Shown one piece after another: positions 21,106 to 31,784 of a stretch of 64,000 nt of DNA. The stretch spans positions 15,174,805 through 15,238,804 of the forward strand of contig OZ038480.1 of NCBI GenBank assembly GCA_964036315.1, written 5' to 3'. The stretch is from Acanthosepion esculentum. Its lineage: Eukaryota > Mollusca > Cephalopoda > Sepiida > Sepiidae. The notes under the pieces were generated by a model that had not been told where the DNA came from, did not search any database, and worked only from the letters and a program-made list of their open reading frames with translations. A program made the position numbers and the translations under genes. Positions within the stretch are counted from its first letter, which is position 1; every line of letters begins with the position of its first letter.

Positions 21106-21835
21106 ATACTGACTACTGAACGTAGGAGAGCCGAAAATGCCAGCATAATAGCAAAGATTTTTTGTCAGTTTTTTATTTCTTTCTTCACCCTGGGACAGGT
21201 GTTTTAAAACATGACCCAATTAAAGGTGCATCTGCTGACGCATTTCAACGCCTCACTTCAAACACACTGACCCTTTCATTGAAATTATGGGAAACTCCAA
21301 GTCCACAGAAAAAAAATGAACCTCCACAAGACTGGTTCATTCTTGGTAGCAATTTCCAACCTCCTGAAGGCATCGACATTAGGCAATAGTACGCATCTGT
21401 ACAAACATTGGTACTACGCGGCTGTCATATAGTTCAAGATGAAGATGCGTCCTGTCTCCTAGGAATGAACGTCGGGATGAAAAGTGCAAATAAATCACTG
21501 AACACCTGCTAAGGACCTTTTAAAGATGACGGTGGAAACAGATACAACAATATCTATAGCTACAATAAAACCCGTATGACATCAGCATAATTGTTTCTAA
21601 ATTATGCAGCAAGATAAATATTGCTTCATGTACTCTCTTTTAAATAATATGACGAAGATTTGTCAGGGTCCTAATTCTTAGGTGATTGGCAAGGCTTGTA
21701 CGAGAAAGAGGTATGCTCTTCCACAAAGACTCTGGCACCCTTTTGGTTGCCTTTGTTTCCCACTCACGATGGTCGAGATGATGCGAGATGATGGTCGAGA
21801 CCACACGAGATGAGTGTTTTTTAAAAATAGTCTAA
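21105..21835. other. Sequence with nothing recognised
   Basis: A 75-codon frame (21,162-21,389) and shorter ones have no domain I can name. GGTCGAGATGATGCGAGATG is followed by a near repeat at 21,770-21,810. Confidence 0.4.
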
Positions 21836-21840
21836 AGACT

Positions 21841-22560
21841 TATAGTGGGGTGGGATTTCAAGGGTTAAAATGAAGAATTGATTTACCCACGCCAAGCAGA
21901 TTAATGGAGGATCAATAATGACACGGAAACGCATGGGTAATTTTAACAAAGCAAGATAAGAAATTTATTTACGAATTTACAGGCTTGAAGTTGTATCAGT
22001 AGCTCATTTGAGGAAAATAAATCGGAAGATTTAAAAGTCCGTATTTCAATGAATTGTCATGAAGCGTAAATGTTCATACAACAGATTAAATCACCTGACA
22101 CAAAATAATATTAAAAAATGTTTAATTAAAACAAAGGTAGGAGAGTTCGTTGTTCACAGAAGGGATATATGGTTGCATACATTCAAAAGTAGAGGAAGAG
22201 AGTTTGAAAAACTGAGCTTTCTAGCATTGTTGAAATAAAGTTCTTTGAAATGTCAAAATGCTTGGTTAAGTCCGATAATATAGGCGAATAGTTAAAATTG
22301 ATACTGGCGAAAATTTGAACGCCGGACGCCTGAACAAAAACGGAACCTTTCACATAGCTTCAGACACTCTTCTCTTGTTAATTTAATTAATTTTTTTTCT
22401 TTATTTTATATAAAAAAGGATTCGCATAGGCTTACTATTTTCTTTTCTTTCTCAATGGCTAATTTCTGTGAAGACAACGTTTGCATTGGTTCAAAGAAAA
22501 TTTCACATACTTTTCGTCTTTCTCCTTAGCTCGCCCGAATTTGGAGGGACAAGGTAAAGG
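21841..22560 (+). repeat. ~1-kb locally duplicated unit, copy 1
   Basis: Begins TATAGTGGGGTGGGATTTC and carries GAAAATAAATCGGAAG, GGTTGCATACATTCAAAAGT, CGCCGGACGCCTGAACAAAA and GCTCGCCCGAATTTGGAGGG. The copy at 22,882 follows the same order with ~95% identity. No coding frame is conserved between copies, so it is a non-coding duplication. Confidence 0.85.
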
Positions 22561-22881
22561 CTTCAGAAATATTGTCCCTCTCCAGTTAGCAAGGATAAAG
22601 AAATAAATCACACAACTTGTTGCACATGGACATTGGATACCATCAATAAAAGCGAATAGAAAGTAATGTGCCTATAAAAGCAAAGGGGAATAACTGTTCT
22701 ATGAAAAGATTTCTAGGACTAAAAAAACAATGTGTGATTCTTTTAAGGAAACGGTCGGGTAAATTAACATAAAATTGAAAGATAAAATCATTAGGTTATT
22801 TGAGATGAGCACGTTGGGTGTGGCATAATGGCACACAAATAGATATTGAATGACGGAAGACAGCATGCAAAACACAGATAT

Positions 22882-23625
22882 AGTGGCGTGGGATTTGCAG
22901 AAAATGAACCGTTGATTTACCCCCACACCAAGAAATGAAGGCTGATAATAACGAGGTAAAAACACACAAATAATTTTAACAAAGCAAGATAAGGGTTTTT
23001 TTTACGAATTTACAGGCTTGAATTTGTATCCGTAGCTCATTTGAGGAAAATAAATCGGAAGTTTTTAAAAGTCCGTACTTTCAATGAATTGTCATAAAGC
23101 GTAATTGTCATGAATCGTAAATGTTCATACAACAGATTAAATCATCTGACACAAAATAATATTAAAATTTAAAAAAATAAAAACAAAGGAAAGAGAGTTC
23201 GTTGTTCACAGAAGTGATATATGGTTGCATACATTCAAAAGTAGAGGAAGAGAGTTTGAAATACTTAGGTTTCTAGCATTGTTGAAATAAAGTTCTTTGA
23301 AGTGTCAAAATGCTTGGTTAAGTCCGATAATATAATTGGCGAATAGTTAAAATGACACTGGCGAAAATTTGAACGCCGGACGCCTGAACAAAAATGGAAC
23401 CTTTCACATAGCTTCAGACACTTTTCTCTTGTTAATTTAATTTATTTTTTTTCCTTATTTTATATAAAAAAAGGATTCGCATAGGCTTACTATTTTCTTT
23501 TCTTTCACAATGGCTAATTTATGTGAAGACAAGGTTTGCATTGGTTCAAAGAAAATGTCACATAGTTTTCGTCTTTCTCCTCAGCTCGCCCGAATTTGGA
23601 GGGACAGGGTAAAGTGAGTTATTAT
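22882..23625 (+). repeat. ~1-kb locally duplicated unit, copy 2
   Basis: Matches copy 1 throughout, with small indels: a TCATGAATCG insertion near 23,108 and an extra CTTTAT-type run. The start-to-start distance from copy 1 is about 1,040 bp. Confidence 0.85.
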
Positions 23626-23694
23626 TTCGTACTCAACACAAAGACTTGAGTAAAAAGATATATTGCCAAGTTTATTTTTATTAAAGAACAGTTG

Positions 23695-24030
23695 TTTTTT
23701 TACCCACACCAAGAAATGGAAGCTGATAATAACGAGAAAGAAACACAAATAATTTTAACAAAGCAAAATAAGGAATTTATTTACGAATTTACATACATTC
23801 AAAAGTAGAGGAAGAGAGTTTGAAAAATTGAGCTTTCTTGGATTGTTGAAATAAAGTTCTTCGAAGTGCCAAAATGCTTGGTTAAGACCGAATATAATTG
23901 GCGAATAGTTAAAATGACACTGACAAAAATTTGAACGCTGAACACCTGAACAAAAACGAAACCTTTCGCATGATTTCAGAAACTCTTCTCTTGTTAATTT
24001 AATTTTTTTCTCTACACTGGATTTTTTTCA
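23695..24030 (+). repeat. ~1-kb locally duplicated unit, copy 3 (partial)
   Basis: Starts TACCCACACCAAGAAATGG. It has an internal deletion joining ATTTACGAATTTACA directly to TACATTCAAAAGTAGAGG, then runs to the CTTCTCTTGTTAATTTAAT region. Divergence is higher than between copies 1 and 2. Confidence 0.8.
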
Positions 24031-24034
24031 ACAT

Positions 24035-24740
24035 GCTGGCGCGTGCGGGAAACCTCAGGGTATTTAATATTGTTGAAGTTAACGCTAAGATTTTTTTGTT
24101 GAAATTTACAAACTCTACGTTTTGTTCAATTTCGCAAAACAATCTATAGAAATTTAAAGCTGATTTCTTTGGAAAAATTCTTTGACAAACCCCTACTTCG
24201 CGGTTTAATAATTTTTTTTAATTTAATTTTATAGGACTTCATGGTAAACAATATTTTTTTTTAAATTGTTTGTTTTTTTTTCTTTTTAACAGTGAAAATA
24301 AATTTTTAGGATTTCTTACTCCTCAGCATGAAACATACAACTGGCCATGCGTAAATATTTTTTTGGAGCCCAAATTCCAAAATTTTCAAGCGTTTGAAGT
24401 TGTGATTTGTTTATAGTTCTCGCAAACGCAAAAAAAAACAAAACTGAATTCATGTCTATAAAAACTTAAAGGAAAGATATGCAAAAACAATATTGCATTT
24501 TTATTAAATAAGTATTTGTTATCTTAGAAATTATTTTTTTTTAAATAATGGGATTATTTTGTATGTTTAATAATAAAACTTTTAATTCTCCCAAAAAATG
24601 AATGAAAATTTATTGTACTAAGCTACGCACCATAATAAAATCAACTTTATATGCTTGCACTTCTCCCTAAAATTTGGTATCGATCGGTCAATGTATAGCT
24701 AGGTTAGACGGTGTAACGGACAAACAAATGGAAGTCACCA
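24035..24740. other. AT-rich sequence, possibly repeat-derived
   Basis: TTTGGTATCGATCGGTCAAT and GGTGTAACGGACAAACAAAT look like a transposon end, but no partner was found. Nothing else was recognised. Confidence 0.4.
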
Positions 24741-25032
24741 TATTTTTTATTCATTTTATATCAAAAAGGATTTCACATAGGTTCGCTATTTTCTTTTCTT
24801 ACTTTCTTCTTGGCTCAACGGCTAATTTCTGTGAAGACAAAGTTTTCGTTGATCCAAAAGCAATTTCACATAGGCTCGCGAATTTATTTCCTTCTGTGTC
24901 TCAGCTGGCCGGCCAATTCCTCTGAAGGCAAAGTTTTCATTGCCCCTCCCCCCAAAAAAATTCACATAGATTCGCGAATTCTTTCCGTCTTTTTCCTCGG
25001 CTCACCCGAATTTGAAGAAAGTGGGTAAAGGG
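24740..25032 (+). repeat. 3' part of the ~1-kb unit, diverged copy 4
   Basis: TTTATATCAAAAAGGATT, CTAATTTCTGTGAAGACAA and CTCACCCGAATTTGAAG correspond to the ends of copies 1 and 2. An internal segment (TTTCACATAGG..TCGCGAATT) is itself repeated three times. Confidence 0.75.
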
Positions 25033-25439
25033 TGTTCTTATTATTCCGTACTCGTCACAGACTCCAGTTCGAAGTTCAATAGAAAAGCTGTTTCTTCAAT
25101 TTTGACCCGAACTGGAGGCCCTTTGAAAGATGCCGGTCATCTCTGCTTGCAGTTAAGAATTTTTGTACTATTTACTTCAAAGATTGAGACCTTCAATGAC
25201 TAAGGAAATCGTTCTGATGTGATTTAATAGTCGTGTCTTGAGAGTCGTACAGAGCCAATCCTGGTAGAAGCGCGTAAGTAAATACAGTAGTTCCTGTATA
25301 CGACCCAGGATTCAGTACAGTATAAAGGGACATGTAATGAGAAATTAAGGCTTGGAAAATTTGACACTCACAAGACATACTGAAGGCCAGAGGGGCGGGG
25401 CTAACAACTATCACCCTCATGTAAAACTATGCAAAACTA

Positions 25440-25700
25440 TGAACTGTGATTGATAGGTGTTATAGTGAAAGACACCTTGTCTAGATAATAGACTCTCCCA
25501 CGTATTATAAGTAGGAGTCAGTAGTAGTCAAGAGAAGAAGTAGTGTTCAGCGACTACAACTCGATTACTCTGCGTAGCACTTTATTACAAGTTCCTAACG
25601 TTTCTGTACGTTTAACCATCATCAGGTTCGATTCCTGTCGGAGAGCGAAATTTTTCTATGAAAATTTCTCGGACATTCAGGCCGGTAAATGTTATTTAAT
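25440..25700 (+). mobile_element. Unclassified element with B-box and hammerhead-like reverse motif
   Basis: The plus strand has ATTATAAGTAGGAG (TATA-like) and later AGGTTCGATTCCTGTCGG, containing a perfect B box GGTTCGATTCC. The overlapping minus strand reads CCTGATGATGGTTAAACG, GTACAGAAACGTTAGG and then AATAAAG. That gives CTGATGA and GAAAC in the right order, but stem II is poor. It may be a terminal repeat of a Penelope-like or other retroelement; the family is unknown. Confidence 0.35.
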
Positions 25701-25798
25701 ACTGTTTATTATAAAACAGAGCATTTGCTTAAATACTTGTATCTATAAAAAGAACGTTAAACATAATATAAATGTCTCTAAATATATATATATATATT

Positions 25799-26104
25799 AT
25801 TAGCTCCTGAAAAATTAATTTCGGTTTGAGGTGTGAATTTGTAAACAGTGACTATTTAAGCTAATACTGCACGACTCTTCGACAGAATTGAGTCACTCTC
25901 AGTTACTGTGTGTTTATCCGAATCTAAAAATAAACACGCTAAAATTCACCTTCATCCCGTACCGTTAGCTGATGGCTTAGTGGGAGAAGTTCGGACTGAC
26001 GCAAATTCTGTCGGGTTTCGATCCTAGCTAGAGGCAACCGGACGTCTAGCCACACTGATGAGCTGTAAAACACGAAACAGTCTTTCTGTGGATGACAAAA
26101 ATGT
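25799..26104 (+). mobile_element. tRNA-like element with hammerhead ribozyme (copy 2)
   Basis: About 170 bases of leader (GCTCCTGAAAAATTAATTTC, GTAAACAGTGACTATTTAAG, AATTGAGTCACTCTCAG) precede a tRNA-like unit. Its A box is TGGCTTAGTGG (25,973-25,983) and its B box GGGTTTCGATCC (26,013-26,024), 30 nt apart as in tRNA genes. A hammerhead ribozyme starts 26 nt after the B box. Short TA tracts (25,783-25,798 and 26,107-26,126) flank the element, as with the copy at 5,315-5,608. If Pol III initiates at the tRNA-like box, the transcript would carry a self-cleaving motif about 80-120 nt from its 5' end. A LINE-type tail was not seen. Confidence 0.75.
26050..26091 (+). ncRNA. Type I hammerhead ribozyme
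   Basis: CCACA (stem I), CTGATGA (26,055-26,061), G-C-TGT-AAA-ACA-C (stem II, 4 bp with one bulged C), GAA (26,074-26,076), ACA-GTC-TTT (stem III, with one C-T mismatch), C (26,086, predicted cleavage after it), TGTGG (stem I). All invariant core positions are present. The mismatch in the 3-bp stem III lowers the chance of activity. The copy at 5,325 has a perfect stem III but lacks the stem II loop, so the two copies have decayed in different places from a common functional form. Confidence 0.75.
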
Positions 26105-26129
26105 ATGTATATATATATATATATAAAAC

Positions 26130-27400
26130 TCTAAATACTTTCGGACTTATTTGTAAGTTATTGATGTTTCTTTAAAGATGCCATTAGTTTTTATCAGAAA
26201 TTTTCCTATTTCTCTGTTCAGTCGAATGTCACAGAATTTGACGTTTTTTACGTAATTAAAGTAGTGGTAGCCCACTTCCTGTTTCATTGGGCTGATGGAA
26301 ACAAAATACGGATGATATTTTTTATTTCAGACTGACATGGTTGACCTCCATGCTAAAGTGTCTAATCGCCTTTGTAAAGGAGGGCGTTACCTGCTGAAGA
26401 GCCGTTTCTGAAAAGTGACCAGATCCGTGTAAACAGAAGTATGATTTAAGTAGAATTAGGTGCAGTTTTTCGCGTATGTGGATGTCTACGTAGTCATTGT
26501 CATCCTGTAAGCTTTTTCAACATCATGCTAAAGAATGCTGAAATGTTTTTTTGGCCTCCAGCGACTCCGTTTGCGACCGAAAACAATTCAGTGCCCTATC
26601 ATATAACAGGTTATAATACCACAGATTTGTTTTTAACCAGTAAGAAACATTTCTTAACATTGACTCATATTTTTGTCTTTCACTCTCACGCATAGATGTT
26701 TAAATTCACGAACAGAATATTTGACAAAGTTTAACAAATGTATCCGCCAAAGACCGATCTGTCACACAGGCGGTTTTCTCATGATACACGTACTGACATA
26801 AACACACTTGGTAGTTTTTAGTGTTTAAAAAATCTTTTTAAAATTAAACCCAAACCTATGCATAAAAAATCGATTTCATCGTTATTTCTTTATTGCATTC
26901 TACTTGGTTCACATATTTTTATAATCTTGTAAATATAAAATGATTCCTCTAAATAACTTAAGTAATAAATGAATAGTGTTTAATATTTTTTTAAAGGAGT
27001 AAACTGTAATAACGGTGTCAAGGGAAAAGTTATCCTTTTTGACACACCGTTTTACTTTTGTTTTCGTTTTTTGCTGGATTATATATTTGTTTGTTTCTGT
27101 GAGTACGTTTATTAAGTTTTGTTGCATATCTTTTATTCTACAACTTTAATAAAATCCATATCAATGAATTTGCGAAAGCTATACTATAATCTCACCCTTT
27201 AGTTGCCTTTCAGGATTTCTTTTCGTGTCTTGACAACACTTTTTATCGAGCAAGCGATAATTTCTCCAAGACATTATGCAAAGTAGTAGCAAAAAACATT
27301 TTAAAGTAATATACCTAATAGAAATAGATGGAATTATTTAACAACTTTTTTATTGTTCTTCATGAAATTGTCCAAGCCCAGCCCCAAAACAAATATCATA
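26130..27400. other. AT-rich sequence with nothing recognised
   Basis: No transposon or coding motif was seen. The 72-codon minus frame at 26,909-27,127 is lysine- and asparagine-rich and has no domain. Confidence 0.5.
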
Positions 27401-27404
27401 TAAG

Positions 27405-27512
27405 GATTTTCTAAACGTAGATTAGATGTGACACAAGGCCCAAAGTATGGAGCATCCAGTGAAGATCAAACTCACTACTCAGTCATAATTGATCTAACTC
27501 GACAAAGTAATA
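27405..27512 (-). mobile_element. tRNA-like SINE (family T), minus copy
   Basis: AAACGTAGATTAGATGTGAC, GGAGCATCCAGTGAAGATC and CTCAGTCATAATTGATC. The B-box region reads GATCAAACTC in reverse and is mutated. Confidence 0.65.
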
Positions 27513-27514
27513 TC

Positions 27515-28120
27515 ATATAAAACACAAAAATTCATGATATTAGTAATCGTGCTCGTGGCTAACCCGAAAACATAGAACGTATTTTTAAAATACACTTGCA
27601 CAAAACGATCCTGCTGCGTCACAGATTCCTTTTTATTAATTTTATTTAATATTAATTTTAGTATTTTTTTTAATTTGTCTTAATTGCCGTTTGTATTATT
27701 TCGACTAACAACGAACTAGTAGATTGTAAATTCTTCTCAGCAGTCTCTGTGGTCAGAGATGAGATATTCTCGTGAAAATTTGTAGATGTGTAAAAAAAAA
27801 GAAGTTTGAGGCTTTAATTAAGTTAAAACATTACACGTTGCAAATCTTTCTCATTCTATCATTTGTATCTACTTTTATTACATAGAGTATTGACTTTTCG
27901 CTAATTCGGACAAATAGGAATATATATATATATATGTATGCTGAAAGTAACATCAATCAGCTAAGCGACAAACCTTTTACTTATATTAATTCTATGTCTA
28001 CAATCTATCTGAAGTTTTTATGCAAATCAAATAAACCTCAAGAACTCAAAAAAGTTCCGAATCCATATTTGTCAAATTTAAACTTGTCAATTTCCACGGT
28101 TATGAAAATACAAGTTCTTA
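27515..28120. other. AT-rich sequence with nothing recognised
   Basis: A short TA tract lies at 27,920-27,937. No recognised family was found. Confidence 0.5.
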
Positions 28121-28124
28121 AAGC

Positions 28125-28300
28125 CTTTGTCGGTGATATAGCCCGTTCGGCTGTCAGACTCTCTGTCTCGGCGGAGAGGAACCCGGGCGAGGCTTTGCTG
28201 AAGGGCAAAGTTTCGTCCGGGGAGGTAGACAGGCCCTAAACCCGTTTATACGGGTTCGAAAGGAATATTTTTGGCCGAGCCCACGGTTATTGAAATATTT
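28125..28300 (+). repeat. GC-rich dispersed repeat, copy 1
   Basis: GACTCTCTGTCTCGGCGGAG, AGGAACCCGGGCGAGGC, GAAGGGCAAAGTTTCGTC and GTTTATACGGGTTCGAAAGG. The same landmarks are found on the minus strand at 31,785-31,925. The GC content is far above that of the surroundings. The family is not recognised. Confidence 0.55.
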
Positions 28301-28321
28301 AATTTTTTGCCATTTTTAATA

Positions 28322-28508
28322 CAGTGTAAACCGGATATAAGAGACCCGAATATAAGAGAAACCCGGATATAAGAGAGATTTTCTCTGGTCCCAAATTAGA
28401 GCTTGTGTTAATGTATATATAATAGACCAAACCCGGATATAAGACAAACCCGGATATAAGAGACTTATTCTCCGGTCCCGAAAACTCTCTTATATCCGGG
28501 TTACATTG
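28322..28508. mobile_element. pogo-like MITE
   Basis: Ends CAGTGTAAACCGGATATAAG and, reversed, CAATGTAACCCGGATATAAG form terminal inverted repeats. TA dinucleotides flank both sides (28,320-28,321 and 28,509-28,510). Inside, ACCCGGATATAAGAGA-type 15-16 bp units are repeated in both orientations. The length is 187 bp and there is no coding capacity. The ends resemble those of the 52-kb element only in general design. Confidence 0.8.
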
Positions 28509-28549
28509 TATTTAGATTTCGAGATATTTGGAATTTACGAAAACGGATT

Positions 28550-29765
28550 GTCTGAAATTATAATGCATGTTTAATTAATATTAGCTTAAGACCTCTGAAA
28601 TCTAATAAAAAGCTACTTTTTCTTTTTGTCCACAATATATATTGAAACATAGGCAAATGGGAGGAATCTAACAACTGCTGAAAAATAGTAAATAACAAAG
28701 TTTGTGAGTGCCGGAAATGTCCACATTGGAGATATCAAAGGAGATTTGCAGAGATTATCGAACGATAAAAAAGGCTCTTAAAATGTTGAGAATTCGAAGC
28801 AAGGCAAAGGCTTTAAGAATTTGTTTCCTCGAGATGAACGTAAACTAAAGCGAGTTACAGCGAAACAAATACTTTTTACCATCGATCATATCTTTGAGAA
28901 GGTCAAGAAGGACACAATGTGTAGAATACTTGTGAATTGGGACCTGTAAAAAAATCTCCTAGATAACCTCCTCTCACTAAAGCAAAACGTTAAAACGTTA
29001 AAATTAGGCAAAAAATACATGAAAATTGACTTTTCTAAAGTAATTTTCACAGACGAATCTCGAGTGACATTTGATGGAGCTAATGGATGGGCTAAAGGAT
29101 GGATTTTATCCAATTCAGACATGTCTGTGGATAAAAAAAGGCAGCAAGGAGGTAGTAGTGTTTTGATATGGGCGGAATCATTGACTAAATCATTATTGGA
29201 CCATTAAAAATCGATGAAGCAGTTAAACTAAACAGTGCTAACTATTGCGATTTCATGAACAAGACTTTCTTTGCATGGTACAAGTCCCAGTCTCGCAGTT
29301 TCAAAGTAAAGTGTATATTTATGCACGACAATGCTCTTTCTCGTATATCTAAGCTTACGCGTGAATTATTTAAGCATAAAAGATTTACAGGAGAGAAAAT
29401 AATGGAATGGTTACCATCAAGCCCTGATCTGAATCCAATCGAAAATCTATGGCCAATTATGAAAATGAAATGATATGAAGGTGGCAAACAATATAATAGC
29501 AAAGCAAATCTATGGGAAGCAATTAAAACTACCATGTTGAAAATTGAACCTGCTGAAGTAAAAAAAAAAATGAAGAAAACCAATGGATAACAGATTACTA
29601 GCTGTTTTTGAGAAGAAGGGTCAGGATATTAAAATGTAAAGGATTCAAAGACTTACATCTGTTTGTTATTTGTTCTATTATAGGTGTTGATCAATTTTTG
29701 ATGATTTTATTACCTTTTTATTGAAGTAAAATGTGATTATTTGGTTTTGCCTAATAATTTCAGAC
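28550..29765 (+). mobile_element. Tc1/mariner-superfamily element
   Basis: Inverted ends GTCTGAAATTATAATG (left) and GTCTGAAATTATTAGG (right, reversed) enclose the transposase pseudogene. The outermost bases are uncertain because the TA target could not be placed. Confidence 0.7.
28717..29639 (+). pseudogene. Tc1-like DDE transposase pseudogene (DD37E spacing)
   Basis: The start is ATG at 28,717 (MSTLEISKEICRDY, N-terminal HTH). A frameshift near 28,805 leads into FKNLFPRDERKLKRVTAKQI. The catalytic domain contains VIFTDESR (Asp at 29,052), then IFMHDNALSRISK (Asp at 29,327) and EWLPSSPDLNPIENLW (Glu at 29,441). There are 37 residues between the second Asp and the Glu, against 34 in classical Tc1. 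The C-terminus is NRLLAVFEKKGQDIKM, ending at TAA 29,637-29,639. Breaks: the HTH frameshift, a TAA in the IID..IIIG stretch near 29,190, a TGA after KMK at 29,472, and a frameshift in an A-run near 29,565. The enzyme would cut and paste its own element. All three acidic residues survive, so the decay is fairly recent. Confidence 0.85.
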
Positions 29766-29769
29766 GGCA

Positions 29770-30060
29770 GCTTCTTTGAATTCTGTGGTAAAATAAATGA
29801 AATTAGCTGCGTGTGTAGGGCTTGTGGTCAGACGTGGGAGGCAGAGTGTTTGTCATGTTGGTTTCCTAATACGAGGCCGCTTTGATCTCTGGTGTTTATA
29901 ATCGTTGCCACCTTGTTACTTAAGGCCTTCTCCACTTTTCTTTTGTCGTTCCGCGAGCTCCCCTTCTTGGTCTCCTTCTAACAGTTAAATTTACTGTCTA
30001 AAATTTGACAATTTTTTCAAACCAAATTTGAATTATTGAAGTTTACATGATTTGCTTAAT
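29770..30060. other. Sequence with nothing recognised
   Basis: No motif was recognised. CTTGTGGTCAGACGTGGGAG looks slightly tRNA-like but has no B box. Confidence 0.4.
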
Positions 30061-30082
30061 AACTTCAGTCAAGGTGTATATA

Positions 30083-30605
30083 ATAAATGCGGCGGAAGAG
30101 GATAGCAGGTGAGGTGGGAGAGGATAGCAGGTGAGGCGGAAGAGGGTAGCAGGTAAGGCAAAAGGGGATAGCAGGTGAGGCGATAGCAAGTGAGGCGAAA
30201 GAGAATAGCAGGTGAGGCGGAAGAGGATAGCAGGCGAGGCGAAAGGGGATAGCAGGCGAGGTGATAGGTGGTGAGGCGGAAGAGGATAGCAGGTGAGGTG
30301 GAAGAGGATAGCAGGTGCGGCGAAAGAGGATAGCAGGTGGGGCGAAAGAGGATAGCAGGTGAGGCGAAAGAGGATAGTAGGTGAGTCGGAAAAGGATAGC
30401 AGGCGAGGCGAAAGGGGATAGCAGGTGAGGCGATAGGAGGTGAGGCGGAAGAGGATAGCAGGTGAGGTGGAAGAGGATAGCAGGTGAGGCCAAAGAGGAT
30501 AGCAGGTGAGGCGGAAGAGGATAGCAGGTGAGGCGGAAGAGGATAGCAGGGGAGGTGGAAGAGGATAGCAGGTGAGGCGAAAGAGGATAGAAGGTGAGGT
30601 GGTCT
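30083..30605. repeat. 22-bp minisatellite
   Basis: About 24 units of GATAGCAGGTGAGGCGGAAG with AG, mostly of 22 bp. Shortened units (GCGATAGCAAGTGAGGCG, GGTGATAGGTGG) recur and mark a higher-order pattern. GC content is high. Two overlapping minus-strand frames of 190-197 codons (SPHLLSS-type repeats) are products of the periodicity, not genes. Confidence 0.95.
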
Positions 30606-30939
30606 GATTGAAAGACAATCAAAGATTTAGAAACAGTTTCAAACAATTCATATGCCAAAAATAAATATGATTTTAAAATTAAAAATATTATTATTGATTA
30701 CTTGTAATTGCGAGCAAATTTTCATTCCGAAAATGCAGCTCAGAAAAAAAATCTTGGGAACCACTGTCCTAAAGCAACACAATAATGCAAACATTGATGT
30801 TATTTGTTCGCAAGCGATATGTCGTCTTGGCGGGGACTACATTTCACCCGAATAATACGATTTCTGTTACAAAAATGCAGTTGGCTCTAAGCTCTCAGCA
30901 ATAAACAGCCCTTTTCTCAGATTAAAGATTAAAACTGGA

Positions 30940-31190
30940 TGACTGTGCTTCGTCGGGTCTCATAGAATGAACCTAGAAAATTACAAAGAACTTTACCAAA
31001 TAACGGAATCCACATCACTTCAAGACTTCCAACAGCTAAAATGGACGGCACATGTAACCCGTAGAAAACGACGATGATCAAGATGTTTACTGTCCATTCA
31101 ACCTTAAATAGTTAGAAAGAAACGCCTATCAATACTACAAAAAGTGATAACAATGAATTCGAGAATCCTATCCTTCTGAAAAAAATGTTT
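30940..31190 (+). pseudogene. LINE-derived fragment (LKWTAHVTR type)
   Basis: The frame gives LENYKELYQITESTSLQDF, QQLKWTAHVTRRKRR, a stop, then SRCLLSIQP and RKKRLSIL. The 36.7-37.2 kb fragment has the same order (NRNYIT, QLKWIARITRRDSND). It looks like the C-terminal tail of a LINE ORF2 ((L)KW.AH..RR). It is too short to assign a clade. Confidence 0.4.
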
Positions 31191-31339
31191 TACGGGAAAC
31201 ATTTTCTATATATATTTCAACCGACAAAGAAGCTAACTGTTCGGCCAATGAATGCCGAATGTTTCCTGATAAGGAAATGGTTAATCTTACAATGATGTAT
31301 GAATTGCCACAACTTGTTGTGAAATAGAGCGGAGTAATA

Positions 31340-31660
31340 TCTCTATGAAGCACGGTGTAGTAATGGGTAGCGGTTCGGATTGAAGAATCGGAGAGCCGAG
31401 TTCGAATTCCAGTCGAATCCATTACATTCACTTACATGTTAATAACCTTGGGAAAGGTATGGATCCTCTTCTTCTCCCTCCAGCTATGGCAGAACAGACC
31501 GGGTTCTATAGCCTTGGATGGCAACTGGTCTACCGCAGAAGGAAATGGCAAGCTACTGCGGGGGAAAAATCTGCATCGTCATTCATGTATCGAAAGATAC
31601 ATGATCGCCTAAGCGTATATCACGCATGGCACAGAACTGACTGAATGTCTCTATAGCTTT
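31340..31660 (+). mobile_element. SINE with tRNA-like head and shared body
   Basis: GGGTAGCGGTTCGGATTG and GAGTTCGAATTCCAGTC supply A- and B-box-like sequences. The body TACATTCACTTACATG, ATAACCTTGGGAAAGGTATG and CCAGCTATGGCAGAACAGAC is that of the 5S-headed copy at 19.5 kb. It continues CTATAGCCTTGGATGGCAAC and ends with GGCATGGCACAG. Confidence 0.65.
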
Positions 31661-31784
31661 GAATTCTGAGTTGGCAACCAATCTTCAAGCTTAGATAGTT
31701 TAGACGAGGAGGGATGAGAGGAGATAATATCTACCAACCGGCCCTCGCGGTCATATGTGGCACAAGGCCGAATTTAATGTCGGG

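Noticed and set aside
26390..26425. CTGAAGAGCCGTTTCTGAAAAG as a hammerhead core
   Set aside because: The segment between core and GAA cannot form stem II, and stems I and III are missing.
30043..30658. Two overlapping minus-strand frames of 191 and 197 codons, Ser/Pro/Leu-rich
   Set aside because: Both follow the 22-bp minisatellite period in different frames. The period is not a multiple of 3, so all frames give similar repeats.
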